Positions 26,862-36,783 of a DNA stretch of 64,000 nucleotides are shown piece by piece. The translations under genes were made by a program, and so were the position numbers. The notes under the pieces were generated by a model, which saw only the letters and a program-made list of their open reading frames with translations, did not search any database and was not told the origin of the DNA. The first letter of the stretch is position 1. Each line of letters opens with the position of its first letter. This DNA is from Lyngbya sp. PCC 8106. Lineage in GTDB: Bacteria > Cyanobacteriota > Cyanobacteriia > Cyanobacteriales > Microcoleaceae. The stretch is taken from NCBI RefSeq assembly GCF_000169095.1, contig NZ_AAVU01000024.1:1-64000 (forward strand). The letters run 5' to 3'.

Positions 26862-29800
26862 ATGAACACAAAAACCTATGCAACCCTCGACGGGAACGAA
26901 GCAGTCGCCCGTGTTGCTTACCGTCTCAACGAAGTGATCGCTATTTACCCCATCACCCCCTCCTCACCGATGGGAGAATGGTCAGATACTTGGATGTCTG
27001 AAGCCCAACCCAACCTCTGGGGAACCATTCCCTCTGTTGTGGAAATGCAAAGCGAAGCAGGTGCAGCCGGGGCGGTGCATGGGGCCTTACAAGCGGGTTC
27101 TCTGACGACCACCTTCACCGCTTCTCAGGGATTATTGCTGATGATCCCTAATATGTACAAAATAGCCGGAGAACTGACAAGCTGCGTTATCCACGTTGCT
27201 GCGCGTAGTCTAGCCGCCCAAGGCCTCTCCATTTTTGGTGATCATAGCGATGTCATGGCAACTCGGGCAACCGGTTTTGCGATGTTGTGTTCCGCCTCCG
27301 TCCAAGAAGCCCATGATTTTGCCCTCATTTCTCAAGCGGCTACCCTAGAGTCTCGCCTTCCCTTCGTTCATTTCTTCGACGGGTTCCGCACCTCCCACGA
27401 AGTCCAAAAAATCGAAACCCTTGATGAGTCGGTGTTGCGTTCAGTCATTGACGACAAATACGTTTATGAACATCGCGCCCGCGCCTTAACCCCCGATGCC
27501 CCGGTATTGCGGGGAACTGCCCAAAACCCCGACGTTTACTTCCAAGCCCGAGAAACGGTGAATTCCTTCTATACCGCTTGTCCGGCGATGGTTCAAAACG
27601 CAATGGATCAAGTCGGAGAACTCACCGGGCGTCATTATAAACTGTTTGAATATCACGGCGCCCCCGATGCCGAACAGATCATTATCCTCATGGGTTCCGG
27701 TTGCGAAACTGTTCACGAAACCGTTGACACCCTCACCGCCCAAGGCGAAAAAGTCGGGGTGTTAAAAGTGCGGTTGTATCGTCCCTGGGATAACCAACGC
27801 TTCATCGAAGCTATCCCCAAAACCGTTAAAACCATTGCGGTATTAGATCGCACCAAAGAACCGGGCGCAGGTGGTGAACCCCTTTATCTCGATGTTGTTA
27901 CCGCTTTCATGGAAGCGTGGGTTGGACAATTCCCCAAAATCATCGGGGGACGTTATGGTTTATCCTCGAAAGAGTTTACTCCGGCGATGATCAAAGGCGT
28001 GTTTGATCACCTAGCTCAAGGAAATCTCAAAAATCACTTCACGATTGGGATTAACGATGATTTAGGTTTAACTTCCCTACCTTTTGAACCTGAATATTCA
28101 ATCGAACCTGATCACGTTGTTCGGGCGATGTTTTATGGGTTGGGTTCCGATGGTACCGTTGGCGCCAACAAAAACTCAATTAAAATTATTGGGAACGATA
28201 CCGACAATTACGCCCAAGGTTATTTTGTTTACGACTCCAAAAAATCCGGGGCGGTAACAGTTTCTCACCTGCGTTTCGGCCCGAACCCCATTCGTTCCAC
28301 TTATTTGATTTCTCAAGCCAACTTTATTGGCTGTCATCAATGGACGTTTGTGGAAAAATTAGATGTTCTCAAATGTGCCGCTCAGGGTTCAACGTTCCTG
28401 TTGAATAGTCCTTACAGTGTCGAGTCAGTTTGGGGTAAATTGCCCCTAGAAATGCAGGAACAAATCATCCGCAAGCAACTCAAATTCTATGTGATTGATG
28501 CTGATACAGTTGCCCGTGACAGTGGCATGGGACGACGCATCAATACCATTATGCAAACCTGTTTCTTTGCCTTATCAGGAGTTTTACCCCGAGAAGAAGC
28601 GATCGCCAACATCAAGAAATCCATTGAAAAAACCTACGGTAAAAAAGGTGCGGAAATTGTTAGAATGAATATCCAAGCCGTAGAAAATACATTAGCAAAT
28701 CTACACGAAGTTAATGTCAGCGAAGTGAATAGCGATCTGCGTCGTTTACCGCCAATTCCTGTTAATGCACCGATATTTGTTCAGGAAGTCGAAGGGGCAA
28801 TGATCGCCGGACGGGGAGACGAATTACCTGTGAGTGCTTTACCCAGTGACGGCACTTATCCAACGGGAACTGCAAAATGGGAAAAACGCAACCTTGCTCA
28901 AGAAATTCCCGTTTGGGACCCGGATGTTTGCGTACAGTGTGGCAAGTGTATTATGGTTTGTCCTCATGCGGTCATTCGCGGTAAAGTTTATGAGGAAAAA
29001 GAATTAGAAAAAGCGCCGGAAAGCTTTAAGTTTACCAATATCAAAGATAAAGAATATTCCGGTCAAAAATTCACCATTCAAGTCGCCCCAGAAGATTGTA
29101 CCGGATGCGGAATTTGTGTTGATATTTGTCCGGCGAAAAACAAATCAATGGCATCCCGCAAAGCGATTAATATGGAACCGCAACAACCCCTGCGGGAACA
29201 AGAACGAGAAAATTGGGATTTCTTCCTCAATTTACCCAACCCAGATCGCCGTCAACTGCACGTTGATCGCATTCGTCAACAACAATGGCAAGAACCGTTA
29301 TTTGAGTTCTCTGGGGCTTGTTCAGGCTGTGGAGAAACGCCTTATATTAAGCTAGCAACCCAGTTATTTGGCGATCGCATGGTGATTGCAAATGCCACAG
29401 GTTGTTCATCTATTTACGGCGGAAATTTACCCACCACACCCTACACCACAAACGCCGAAGGACGGGGGCCAGCTTGGTCAAATAGTTTGTTTGAAGATAA
29501 CGCCGAATTTGGTTTTGGGTTCCGACTTTCGATAGACAAACACGCCGCTTTTGCCACAGAATTATTGCAGAAATTAGGCGGAATGATTGGCGATAATTTA
29601 GTCTCGCAAATTCTCAATAACCCGCAAAAATCAGAAGCTGATATTTGGGAACAACGGGAACTCGTCGCCCAACTGAAACAAAACCTGCGGGGTGTTGATG
29701 ATCCTGATGCTCAACAATTAGTCAGTGTTGCTGATTATTTAGTGAAGAAATCGGTTTGGATTTTCGGTGGGGATGGTTGGGCTTATGATATTGGTTTTGG

Positions 29801-30434
29801 GGGTGTCGATCATGTCATAGCTAGTGGTCGAAATGTCAATATTTTAGTGATGGATACCGAGGTTTATTCTAATACCGGAGGTCAATCTTCTAAGTCTACA
29901 CCTCGCGCTGCGGTGGCAAAATTTGCCGCAGGCGGTAAACCTGCACAGAAGAAAGATTTGGGCTTAATTGCCATGACTTACGGTAATGTTTATGTGGCGA
30001 GTGTGGCGATGGGGGCGCGAGATGAACACACTTTAAAAGCTTTCTTAGAAGCAGAAGCTTATGACGGGCCGTCATTAATTATTGCCTACTCTCATTGTAT
30101 TGCTCATGGGATTAATATGATGACTGCTATGAGCCTTCAAAAAGAGATTGTTGAAAGTGGTCGTTGGTTGTTGTATCGTTATCATCCAGAACTTGCAGAT
30201 CAAGGTAAAAATCCACTGCAACTTGATTCGCGATCGCCGAAGCAACCTGTAGAAACATCGATGTATAAAGAAAACCGCTTTAAGATGTTAACCAAGAGCA
30301 AACCTGCTGATGCAAAACAGTTGATGAAAGAAGCCCAACAAGATGTAAATACTCGTTGGGAAATGTATCAATATTTGGCAAATCGTTCGCCGGAAACAAA
30401 TGATTCTTCTCGTCCGAGTAGCGATACCGAATAA
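26862..30434 (+). CDS. nifJ: Pyruvate:ferredoxin (flavodoxin) oxidoreductase
   Basis: A 1190-residue single-chain PFOR, the usual length. It converts pyruvate and CoA to acetyl-CoA and CO2 while reducing ferredoxin or flavodoxin (cytosol). The N-terminal domain begins YPITPSSPMGEW; a two-[4Fe-4S] ferredoxin domain has CVQCGKCIMVCP (about 689) and CTGCGICVDICP (about 745); a third cluster uses ACSGCGETPY (about 820) plus later Cys; the thiamine diphosphate site is GGDGWAYDIGFGG (about 970). It diverges from the hox operon, so it likely feeds electrons to the hydrogenase in dark or reducing conditions. Confidence 0.97.
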   Translation: MNTKTYATLDGNEAVARVAYRLNEVIAIYPITPSSPMGEWSDTWMSEAQPNLWGTIPSVVEMQSEAGAAGAVHGALQAGSLTTTFTASQGLLLMIPNMYKIAGELTSCVIHVAARSLAAQGLSIFGDHSDVMATRATGFAMLCSASVQEAHDFALISQAATLESRLPFVHFFDGFRTSHEVQKIETLDESVLRSVIDDKYVYEHRARALTPDAPVLRGTAQNPDVYFQARETVNSFYTACPAMVQNAMDQVGELTGRHYKLFEYHGAPDAEQIIILMGSGCETVHETVDTLTAQGEKVGVLKVRLYRPWDNQRFIEAIPKTVKTIAVLDRTKEPGAGGEPLYLDVVTAFMEAWVGQFPKIIGGRYGLSSKEFTPAMIKGVFDHLAQGNLKNHFTIGINDDLGLTSLPFEPEYSIEPDHVVRAMFYGLGSDGTVGANKNSIKIIGNDTDNYAQGYFVYDSKKSGAVTVSHLRFGPNPIRSTYLISQANFIGCHQWTFVEKLDVLKCAAQGSTFLLNSPYSVESVWGKLPLEMQEQIIRKQLKFYVIDADTVARDSGMGRRINTIMQTCFFALSGVLPREEAIANIKKSIEKTYGKKGAEIVRMNIQAVENTLANLHEVNVSEVNSDLRRLPPIPVNAPIFVQEVEGAMIAGRGDELPVSALPSDGTYPTGTAKWEKRNLAQEIPVWDPDVCVQCGKCIMVCPHAVIRGKVYEEKELEKAPESFKFTNIKDKEYSGQKFTIQVAPEDCTGCGICVDICPAKNKSMASRKAINMEPQQPLREQERENWDFFLNLPNPDRRQLHVDRIRQQQWQEPLFEFSGACSGCGETPYIKLATQLFGDRMVIANATGCSSIYGGNLPTTPYTTNAEGRGPAWSNSLFEDNAEFGFGFRLSIDKHAAFATELLQKLGGMIGDNLVSQILNNPQKSEADIWEQRELVAQLKQNLRGVDDPDAQQLVSVADYLVKKSVWIFGGDGWAYDIGFGGVDHVIASGRNVNILVMDTEVYSNTGGQSSKSTPRAAVAKFAAGGKPAQKKDLGLIAMTYGNVYVASVAMGARDEHTLKAFLEAEAYDGPSLIIAYSHCIAHGINMMTAMSLQKEIVESGRWLLYRYHPELADQGKNPLQLDSRSPKQPVETSMYKENRFKMLTKSKPADAKQLMKEAQQDVNTRWEMYQYLANRSPETNDSSRPSSDTE

Positions 30435-30453
30435 TTTAAACTCCGACAAATCA

Positions 30454-30479
30454 CCCCCTTTTTGAAGACAGGAAGGGGG
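30454..30479 (+). terminator. GC-rich hairpin after nifJ
   Basis: CCCCCTT pairs with AAGGGGG across a 12-base loop in the 97-base gap between nifJ and the next gene. There is no T-run, so it may be a processing or attenuating structure. Confidence 0.4.
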
Positions 30480-30531
30480 GATAAAAGCTCATAAACACGC
30501 CTCAATTTCCCAGTATTTAGAGAACAAAACC

Positions 30532-31542
30532 ATGGATATAACGACAACTTATTTGGGCTTAGATTTGCGTTCACCTCTCGTTCCTTCTGCGGCGGCACCT
30601 TTATCAGAAGACATTGATAATATTAAACGTCTCGAAGACGCGGGGGCGGGTGCAGTGGTCTTGCATTCGCTGTTTGAAGAACAATTATTGCGCGAAAAAT
30701 TTGAACTTCAACATCATTTAGAATACGGTACCGAAAGCTTTGCAGAAGCCTTAACTTACTTTCCTGAACCCGATGAATTTCATGTTGGCCCGGAATTGTA
30801 TTTAGACCATATTCGCCAAGCCAAACAAGCGGTTCAAATTCCAATTATTGCCAGTTTAAATGGCTTTTCTTCGGGCGGTTGGGTCGAATATGCCAAACTC
30901 ATGCAAGACGCCGGAGCCGATGCGATTGAACTGAATATTTACTACGTCCCAACTGATTTTAACATGAGTGGAGCGCAAGTTGAACAGAATTATATTGATA
31001 CTTTGCGAGAAGTGAAAGCGGAGGTTAATATTCCCGTCACCGTGAAACTCAGTCCGTTTTTTAGCAATATGGCAAACATGGCAAAACAGTTAGATGAAGC
31101 CGGGGCGGATGGGTTAGTTTTGTTTAATCGTTTCTTACAACCCGATATTAATCCCGAGGAATTAGAAGTTGAACCTGGTTCGATTTTAAGTAATGCTCAA
31201 GCTTTGCGTTTACCGATGCGGTGGATAGCGATTTTATCAGGTCGAATTAATGCAGATTTAGCCTCAACAAGTGGCATTCAACGGGGTCGAGATGCGATAA
31301 AAATGTTAATGGCCGGGGCAAAAGTAACTCATGTTTGTTCGGCGTTATTGCGACATGGAATTCCCTACCTTCAGACGATGGAAACTGAGATCAAAACCTG
31401 GATGGAGGAGAAAGAATATGAGTCTGTTAAACAGATGCAAGGTTCTATGTCACAACTCCATTGTGAAAATCAATCGGCCTATGAACGCGCTCAATACATG
31501 AAAGCCATTACTTCTTATCAACCTGAACGGAGTATTATCTAA
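30532..31542 (+). CDS. Dihydroorotate dehydrogenase-like FMN protein
   Basis: A 336-residue TIM-barrel flavoprotein of the DHOD-like group. Visible features are TTYLGLDLRSPLVPSAAAPL near the N-terminus, IPVTVKLSPFFSNMANMA (FMN-lysine region) and LMAGAKVTHVCSALLRHG (phosphate loop). It differs from the pyrimidine enzyme in the substrate loop, so orotate synthesis should not be assumed. It follows nifJ by 97 bases on the same strand, probably in one operon; a redox role tied to fermentation is possible but unproven. Confidence 0.82.
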   Translation: MDITTTYLGLDLRSPLVPSAAAPLSEDIDNIKRLEDAGAGAVVLHSLFEEQLLREKFELQHHLEYGTESFAEALTYFPEPDEFHVGPELYLDHIRQAKQAVQIPIIASLNGFSSGGWVEYAKLMQDAGADAIELNIYYVPTDFNMSGAQVEQNYIDTLREVKAEVNIPVTVKLSPFFSNMANMAKQLDEAGADGLVLFNRFLQPDINPEELEVEPGSILSNAQALRLPMRWIAILSGRINADLASTSGIQRGRDAIKMLMAGAKVTHVCSALLRHGIPYLQTMETEIKTWMEEKEYESVKQMQGSMSQLHCENQSAYERAQYMKAITSYQPERSII

Positions 31543-32024
31543 TATTAAGTTGTTTCCCTAGTTTTCTCAGCTAGGGAAATATTTTATGGGGATTTAGTCA
31601 GTCTGAATTTCCATTACTGATTTATTTTATTGAACAAAATTCAACTTATTTGACAGTTGTTAGTGCTTTTTTTCAAGCTCTGAGTCAAGTTAAATTGAAA
31701 GTTATCCCCTCTACAATCACCTTTTTTACAACAAATGATACCCGCTTCCCCGATATTCATAAATTAGAATTATTAATTTTAGATCATCTAATCACTTAAA
31801 ACTATCGAGTTACTTTAAATCAGATAAAAAAGGGGTAATCATCCGGATTTTAACCCGGTTTATCTTTCTATCTTCAGATAGAGTCATCTGCTTAACCTTC
31901 TCGCTACAGTCAAAAATTGGGAAAACAGGAAGGGGTAGGGTTCTCTCCCCTTAGTAGTATTTCCCCCCAGTTTCTGTTCGGGTTGCGTAGAATGGAAAAA
32001 GTGCGAACAAGAGGTTAAGTAAAT
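31543..32024. other. Intergenic region before mscS
   Basis: A 482-base AT-rich gap. It contains a terminator at its left end, and nothing else gene-like on either strand. The mscS ribosome site (GAGG at 32011) is at its right end. Confidence 0.6.
31553..31585 (+). terminator. Rho-independent-like terminator after the DHOD-like gene
   Basis: A perfect nine-base-pair stem TTTCCCTAG/CTAGGGAAA with a nine-base loop, followed by TATTTTA, ten bases after the stop codon. Confidence 0.75.
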
Positions 32025-34295
32025 ATGCCTAAATTAGTGGACATCCACATCGGGATTATCCGAACACTAGAAGCGTTTAGCAGCCATTTACGAAGCCGAC
32101 TCTACAGACCCATGCGGTTTGTGTCTATTTCGGTGCTAACGTTTATCCTAATTGTAACTGCAATACCCACAGCGACAGCACAATTTCCGATTCCCATTTC
32201 TCTCGAATCCACAGGCAATAACGAGACACCGATTTTCAATGCCTTTAATAAACCCTTCAATTGCGTGAATCTTCAGTTGTGTAGTCATGTCTGGATGACT
32301 GGAAGTACAGAGCCAGTTTTGAAGATTGCTTCACCACCCGTTACTGAAAATGGAGAAAACACGAGTTTACCAGTTGAATTACGAGCCAGAAGAATTCAGC
32401 GACAACTGAATCTTATTCAAAAAAAAGCCCAAAGTCGGGCAACATCCAATCAAGCTAACTCTGAAATTTCATTAAATAAAAATAGAAATAAGAATTCAGC
32501 GAAGAGAATTATCCTTGAACAAAGTAAAGATACTGCCATCGGTAAAAAACTCACCTCTCAATCTGAAACGACCGATGAAAGTCTTCACCCTCAAACTCCT
32601 AAAATAGAAGTTGCACTTGAAAATAATATACCGGTTATCTATCTACCTTCTCAAGAAGGATTTTTAAAGCAAACCCTGTTGAGTGTGCGGGAATGGGATG
32701 TTATTCCTAACCAGGATGTATTGATACCCAATGATCCTCAACAACTCAAACGAATTGAACAGTGGCGTCAGCAAATTACTGAAAATTTTCCCAATTTCTC
32801 CTATGAGAAAACAGAAGCCTTTGTTCTGGCAAAAATCTGGCAATATAAAATTCAACAACAGTTAAGTAGTTCTTTGAAAACCCAAGAGGCTGTTGCTGCA
32901 AATACTTTTTATTTTGTTGTTCTTTTCTTAATTATCTTATCGGCAATTTTCCTCCTGAGTTTCATCTTCTTTTGGATTAAAAAGCAAATTAAAGCCAGAC
33001 GCCGTAAAGTTCGCAAACAGTTAGAAGATTTAGAAAAATCAATCGCGGTAGAACCCGATACAACTTCTGAGGAGTTAGCCGCCAAAGCTGCCGAAGCTGA
33101 AGAAGCAATTAATGCAGCGAAAAAGACAGATCAAACTCATACTGAGCAAAGATCTACACATTCTTCCAAGCGGCAGAATACCAACACTGATTTAACAGAC
33201 ATTCCGTTTGATTTAGTGACTTCCAGTGTGGAGTCGATCTGGCAGTACATAACTCAAAATTCTTTAAAGCAACAAAGTATTTTAAAACAGCAAATCAACT
33301 TAATGTTGTTAATTGAAAATATTTTGTTCTGGGTACAACTGATTGTTTGGGGGCTTGGAATCGCAGCGATTTTGTTTTTCTATCCTCCTACTAAAGTTTA
33401 TGCCGTATTATTGGCTAAAAGTCCGATTTGGATTGCTTTAATCTGGATTGTTTTGAGTATTGCTGACAAAGTTGTTGATTTCTTTATTGATTCCCTTCTC
33501 AACCGTTGGGCGACAGAAGCACAACAAACTTCATCCACACCTCAACGCTATACCATGCGGGTAAAAACCTATTCTGCGGCTTTGTCTCAACTCACCTCTG
33601 TGATTGCTTATGGGTTAGCAACAATTCTCTCTTTATCAGTGTTAGGACTTTCTACAGAAGGACTTGCTAGTGCGGGTGTGATCACTTTGATTGTGACCTA
33701 TATTTTTCAACCTCATATTACCAATGTAATTCGTGGGTGTTTGATTCTTTTTACCGATCAATTTGCAGTGGGTGATGTGATTGTGTTGGGTAATGTTGCC
33801 GGGTTTGTCGAAAAAATGAACTTGTACATGACTCATTTGCGAGGTGATGAAGGGCGTTTGATTTCCATTCCGAATGGAAATATTGATGTTGTTCAAAACT
33901 TAACGAAAGAATGGTCACGGGTTGACTTCAAAATTGAGATTGCTTATGATGCTGATGTTAAACACGCCTTAGAAGTGATTCATCAAGTCGCTGAGGAAAT
34001 GCGAAGTGAACCTCAATGGCAGGATTTAATGATCGAACCTGCTTCTATTTTAGGGGTAGATGGGATTACACACAATGGTATTTTAATTCAAGTTTGGATT
34101 AAGACTCAACCTATTCAACAATGGGCAGTTGGACGAGAGTTTCGCTTACGAATTAAGTTGGCTTTTGATCGCGAAGGAATTGCCATTGGAATGCCTCAAC
34201 GTCTTCTCTGGCGTCACGATAACGAAAGTTCTAATCCAGATAGTAATGGTCATCACTCGGAATTTCAACATTCCTCTAGGGAAAGCGATAACTAA
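32025..34295 (+). CDS. MscS family mechanosensitive ion channel
   Basis: A 756-residue envelope protein. An N-terminal signal/anchor (about residues 30-52) is followed by a polar, partly coiled region, a membrane helix (about 292-320) with a basic/coiled stretch, then three or four helices ending in the MscS pore region (GLASAGVITLIVTYIFQPHI) and the beta domain (FAVGDVIVLGNVAGFVEKM, ISIPNGNI). MscS channels release solutes on hypo-osmotic shock; long forms with periplasmic-type N-termini are common in cyanobacteria. GAGG ten bases upstream supports ATG 32025; an internal ATG at the signal sequence is an alternative. Confidence 0.88.
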   Translation: MPKLVDIHIGIIRTLEAFSSHLRSRLYRPMRFVSISVLTFILIVTAIPTATAQFPIPISLESTGNNETPIFNAFNKPFNCVNLQLCSHVWMTGSTEPVLKIASPPVTENGENTSLPVELRARRIQRQLNLIQKKAQSRATSNQANSEISLNKNRNKNSAKRIILEQSKDTAIGKKLTSQSETTDESLHPQTPKIEVALENNIPVIYLPSQEGFLKQTLLSVREWDVIPNQDVLIPNDPQQLKRIEQWRQQITENFPNFSYEKTEAFVLAKIWQYKIQQQLSSSLKTQEAVAANTFYFVVLFLIILSAIFLLSFIFFWIKKQIKARRRKVRKQLEDLEKSIAVEPDTTSEELAAKAAEAEEAINAAKKTDQTHTEQRSTHSSKRQNTNTDLTDIPFDLVTSSVESIWQYITQNSLKQQSILKQQINLMLLIENILFWVQLIVWGLGIAAILFFYPPTKVYAVLLAKSPIWIALIWIVLSIADKVVDFFIDSLLNRWATEAQQTSSTPQRYTMRVKTYSAALSQLTSVIAYGLATILSLSVLGLSTEGLASAGVITLIVTYIFQPHITNVIRGCLILFTDQFAVGDVIVLGNVAGFVEKMNLYMTHLRGDEGRLISIPNGNIDVVQNLTKEWSRVDFKIEIAYDADVKHALEVIHQVAEEMRSEPQWQDLMIEPASILGVDGITHNGILIQVWIKTQPIQQWAVGREFRLRIKLAFDREGIAIGMPQRLLWRHDNESSNPDSNGHHSEFQHSSRESDN

Positions 34296-34333
34296 AACAT
34301 TTTGTTCGCTTTAACTTCATGCAAGTTTATTCT

Positions 34334-34363
34334 AAAGAAGGATGATTTTAGTCCTTCTTTTTT
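34334..34363. terminator. Bidirectional terminator between mscS and coaBC
   Basis: AAAGAAGGA and TCCTTCTTT form a nine-base-pair stem with a nine-base loop, flanked by T on the plus strand and by A (T on the minus strand), between convergent genes. Confidence 0.85.
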
Positions 34364-34373
34364 CTATAATTAT

Positions 34374-35636
34374 TTAATGATCAATCTCTATAAAATCAAA
34401 CAAATGATGGGCGAGTTTTAACTTACTACATCCGACAAAATCAACCTGTTTTCCCATTTTATTAATTAATGTCGCTGTATTCGTATCACTCCCAAACCCG
34501 GCATTAACTTGATCCACAGGATTCGCAACAATAATATCCAAATTCTTTGCTTCTAATTTCCGTAAAGCAGGCGTTAAAATCTCCCCTGTTTGTGCTGCAA
34601 ATCCGACTAAAAATTGAGGGGGTTGCTTTATTTTACCCAATTCTGCTAAAATATCTACACATTGCTTTAATGGGATAGCTGTAGGTAAATCCCCTTTTGA
34701 GAGCTTGTAATCGTAATAGTCCGCAGGTTGAACATCTCCCACGGCTGCCGTCATCACCGTAATATCGGCTGGCGAGAACCGTTCTAACATCGCCTGACGC
34801 ATCTGTTCGGCAGTGGTAACACTCACCCCTTCCACCTCATCGGGCAACAGTGCCAGCAACTCCGTCTTTATCGGTGCGTGTACGAACATTACCGTCGCCC
34901 CCCGATGTATCGCCGCTTGAGCAACAGCCAGCCCCATTTTCCCCGTGGAAGGATTGCCAATAAACCGCACCGGATCAAGATGTTCTCGGGTGCCTCCTGC
35001 ACTGACTAACACCCGCTTTCCGAGTAAATCCCGTTTTCCACCCGTATGCAGCAATGACTCGATATGAGCTAGAATTTGTTTCGGTTCAGCCATACGTCCT
35101 GCACTCACTTGCCAACCCTCCCTTTCTTTGAGGGGAAGATCACAAGCAAGAATCCCCGCAACCGGAGTCATCCCATGAAAGCGCTCGTGACTCAAAACTT
35201 GCTGCCAATTTTGCTGAACAATATTTTGTTGCCACATCTGACGGTTCATCGCGGGAACCAACAACACTGGACAACTCGAAGCGAGAATAGTATTGGTTAA
35301 CAAATTATCCGCCATTCCGGTCGCAATTTTCGCTAAAGTATTGGCAGTTATTGGAGCAATGACCACTAATTCCGCCCATTCTCCTAACTGAATATGTAGT
35401 GGACGCCCGTGAGTCGGTTGCCAAAAATCGGCATCAGTGTAGGCTTGATGACGGCAAAGCGTCGCGATCGTTAAAGGCGTAATAAACTGTTGTGCTGAGT
35501 CGGTTAAAATCGCTCTGACTTCCGCTCCAGCTTTCGCTAAAGTTGAGATCACCTCACAAATTTTATAAGCTGCAATTCCCCCACTAACCGCGATTAAGAT
35601 TTTTCTTTTAAAAGGAGAAGGTAAAATTTGTTTCAT
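34374..35636 (-). CDS. coaBC: Bifunctional phosphopantothenoylcysteine decarboxylase/synthetase
   Basis: A 420-residue enzyme of coenzyme A synthesis (also called Dfp). The N-terminal flavoprotein decarboxylase (about 1-190) shows AVSGGIAAYK, the catalytic-His region HIQLGEWAELVVIAPITANT and the substrate clamp PAMNRQMW. The C-terminal synthetase (about 200-420) shows SAGGTREHLDPVRFIGNPS and VGFAAQTG. It couples Cys to phosphopantothenate and decarboxylates the product to phosphopantetheine. Length is usual. Single gene. Confidence 0.95.
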   Translation of the reverse strand: MKQILPSPFKRKILIAVSGGIAAYKICEVISTLAKAGAEVRAILTDSAQQFITPLTIATLCRHQAYTDADFWQPTHGRPLHIQLGEWAELVVIAPITANTLAKIATGMADNLLTNTILASSCPVLLVPAMNRQMWQQNIVQQNWQQVLSHERFHGMTPVAGILACDLPLKEREGWQVSAGRMAEPKQILAHIESLLHTGGKRDLLGKRVLVSAGGTREHLDPVRFIGNPSTGKMGLAVAQAAIHRGATVMFVHAPIKTELLALLPDEVEGVSVTTAEQMRQAMLERFSPADITVMTAAVGDVQPADYYDYKLSKGDLPTAIPLKQCVDILAELGKIKQPPQFLVGFAAQTGEILTPALRKLEAKNLDIIVANPVDQVNAGFGSDTNTATLINKMGKQVDFVGCSKLKLAHHLFDFIEIDH

Positions 35637-35711
35637 CTTCTATCTTCCAAATAAAAAGGGTAAAAATAGAGAAATCAGTTGACCTTTAAACCCTTGTTAT
35701 CACTCGGAATT

Positions 35712-35749
35712 AAAATGAAAATAGGGGTACAGCCCATGCTGTGAACCCC
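35712..35749 (-). terminator. Terminator after the DUF2555 gene
   Basis: On the minus strand GGGGT-TC-ACAGC pairs with GCTGT-ACCCC around a four-base loop, followed by TATTTTCATTTT, about 35 bases beyond the DUF2555 stop. Confidence 0.75.
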
Positions 35750-35782
35750 TCAAATTATTCATCTCAACTCACCGATGAACGA

Positions 35783-35995
35783 TTAAGCCTCGTCGTAAGT
35801 CTCGATATCGAGTAAATACAGATAAGGTTCAGCTAACTCTGGACGCTGAAATGCGATCGCTCGTAGCAAATGCCAATCGTTAAGACCCTCAAACGGATCG
35901 CTATAGTCATCGATTTCCAAACGTGTAGCTAATTCAGCCACATCCTCTACAGTCAGTGTAGAAATTTGCGGTGAGGATCGAGTCAACGTTTCCAT
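35783..35995 (-). CDS. DUF2555 family cyanobacterial protein
   Basis: A 70-residue acidic soluble protein containing VAELATRLEIDDYSDPFEGL and DWHLLRAIAFQRPEL, which I associate with the cyanobacteria-specific DUF2555 family. Function unknown. It has a perfect GGAGGT ribosome site eight bases before the ATG and its own terminator, suggesting strong, single-gene expression. Confidence 0.72.
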   Translation of the reverse strand: METLTRSSPQISTLTVEDVAELATRLEIDDYSDPFEGLNDWHLLRAIAFQRPELAEPYLYLLDIETYDEA

Positions 35996-36082
35996 CTGTA
36001 GCTACCTCCGTTAAGTCGCATTTGCTTTGAGCCTTTGTGTGGGTAAATCTCACATCAGACTCCCTATTTCTAGTGTAAGGTT

Positions 36083-36703
36083 TTAACTGGATTTCGACAT
36101 CACCTCCACAACAAAACTTCGTATTAAACTTAAAACTTCCGGACGAATTTCGTGCGCCATATCAAATTCGTGATACTGTATATTTGCTCCAAGTTTCTGA
36201 AAACTATCTCTGGCTCTTAGAGCAGCACTCAACGGCACCACCCGATCCAGACGACCATGTACAATTAACATCGGAGGTAAAGAATCCTCTTGAGGTTCAG
36301 GAGAAAAGTGCAGATAGCCACTCAACACCACTAATCCAGCCAAGCCCAATTTTCGTCCCACATCCATCGTCATCGCCCCTCCCTGAGAAAAACCGCCTAA
36401 AATTGTTCGACTCGCCGGAATCCCTGTAGAAGTTTCCAGGGAAGCTAACCAGTCTTGTAGCGTTTGACGACTTTCATCTAGTCCTTTGTATTCAGAGGTT
36501 TCTAGACTATACCACGCCCGTCCTAACGGAACTTGGGGATGGGGAAAGGGGCCATCGGGGAAGATAAACTGATATTGGGGTAGCCTCAGCAACGGCGTTA
36601 ATGAAGCTAAATCTTCAGCATTGGCGCCCCAACCATGCAGAAACACGATTAAACCTTCGGGACTGTCTGTTTCCGCAGAAATCGTAATGGTGTTTAAGTC
36701 CAT
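36083..36703 (-). CDS. Carboxylesterase/phospholipase family alpha/beta hydrolase
   Basis: A 206-residue cytosolic hydrolase of the acyl-protein-thioesterase/YpfH type. It shows FLHGWGANAEDL (oxyanion loop), nucleophile Ser in GGFSQGGAMTMD, an acidic residue at HGRLDRVVP and catalytic His in FDMAHEI. It acts on short acyl esters in characterised relatives; the natural substrate is not known. It lies 80 bases downstream of the HEAT-repeat gene on the same strand. Confidence 0.88.
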   Translation of the reverse strand: MDLNTITISAETDSPEGLIVFLHGWGANAEDLASLTPLLRLPQYQFIFPDGPFPHPQVPLGRAWYSLETSEYKGLDESRQTLQDWLASLETSTGIPASRTILGGFSQGGAMTMDVGRKLGLAGLVVLSGYLHFSPEPQEDSLPPMLIVHGRLDRVVPLSAALRARDSFQKLGANIQYHEFDMAHEIRPEVLSLIRSFVVEVMSKSS

Positions 36704-36783
36704 GAATATTTATTGCACTTGAGAAGTTCACGGTTCATTGTTCATGGTTTTAGCGCAATTAGCAAAAACCCCAAGTTCAGAGG

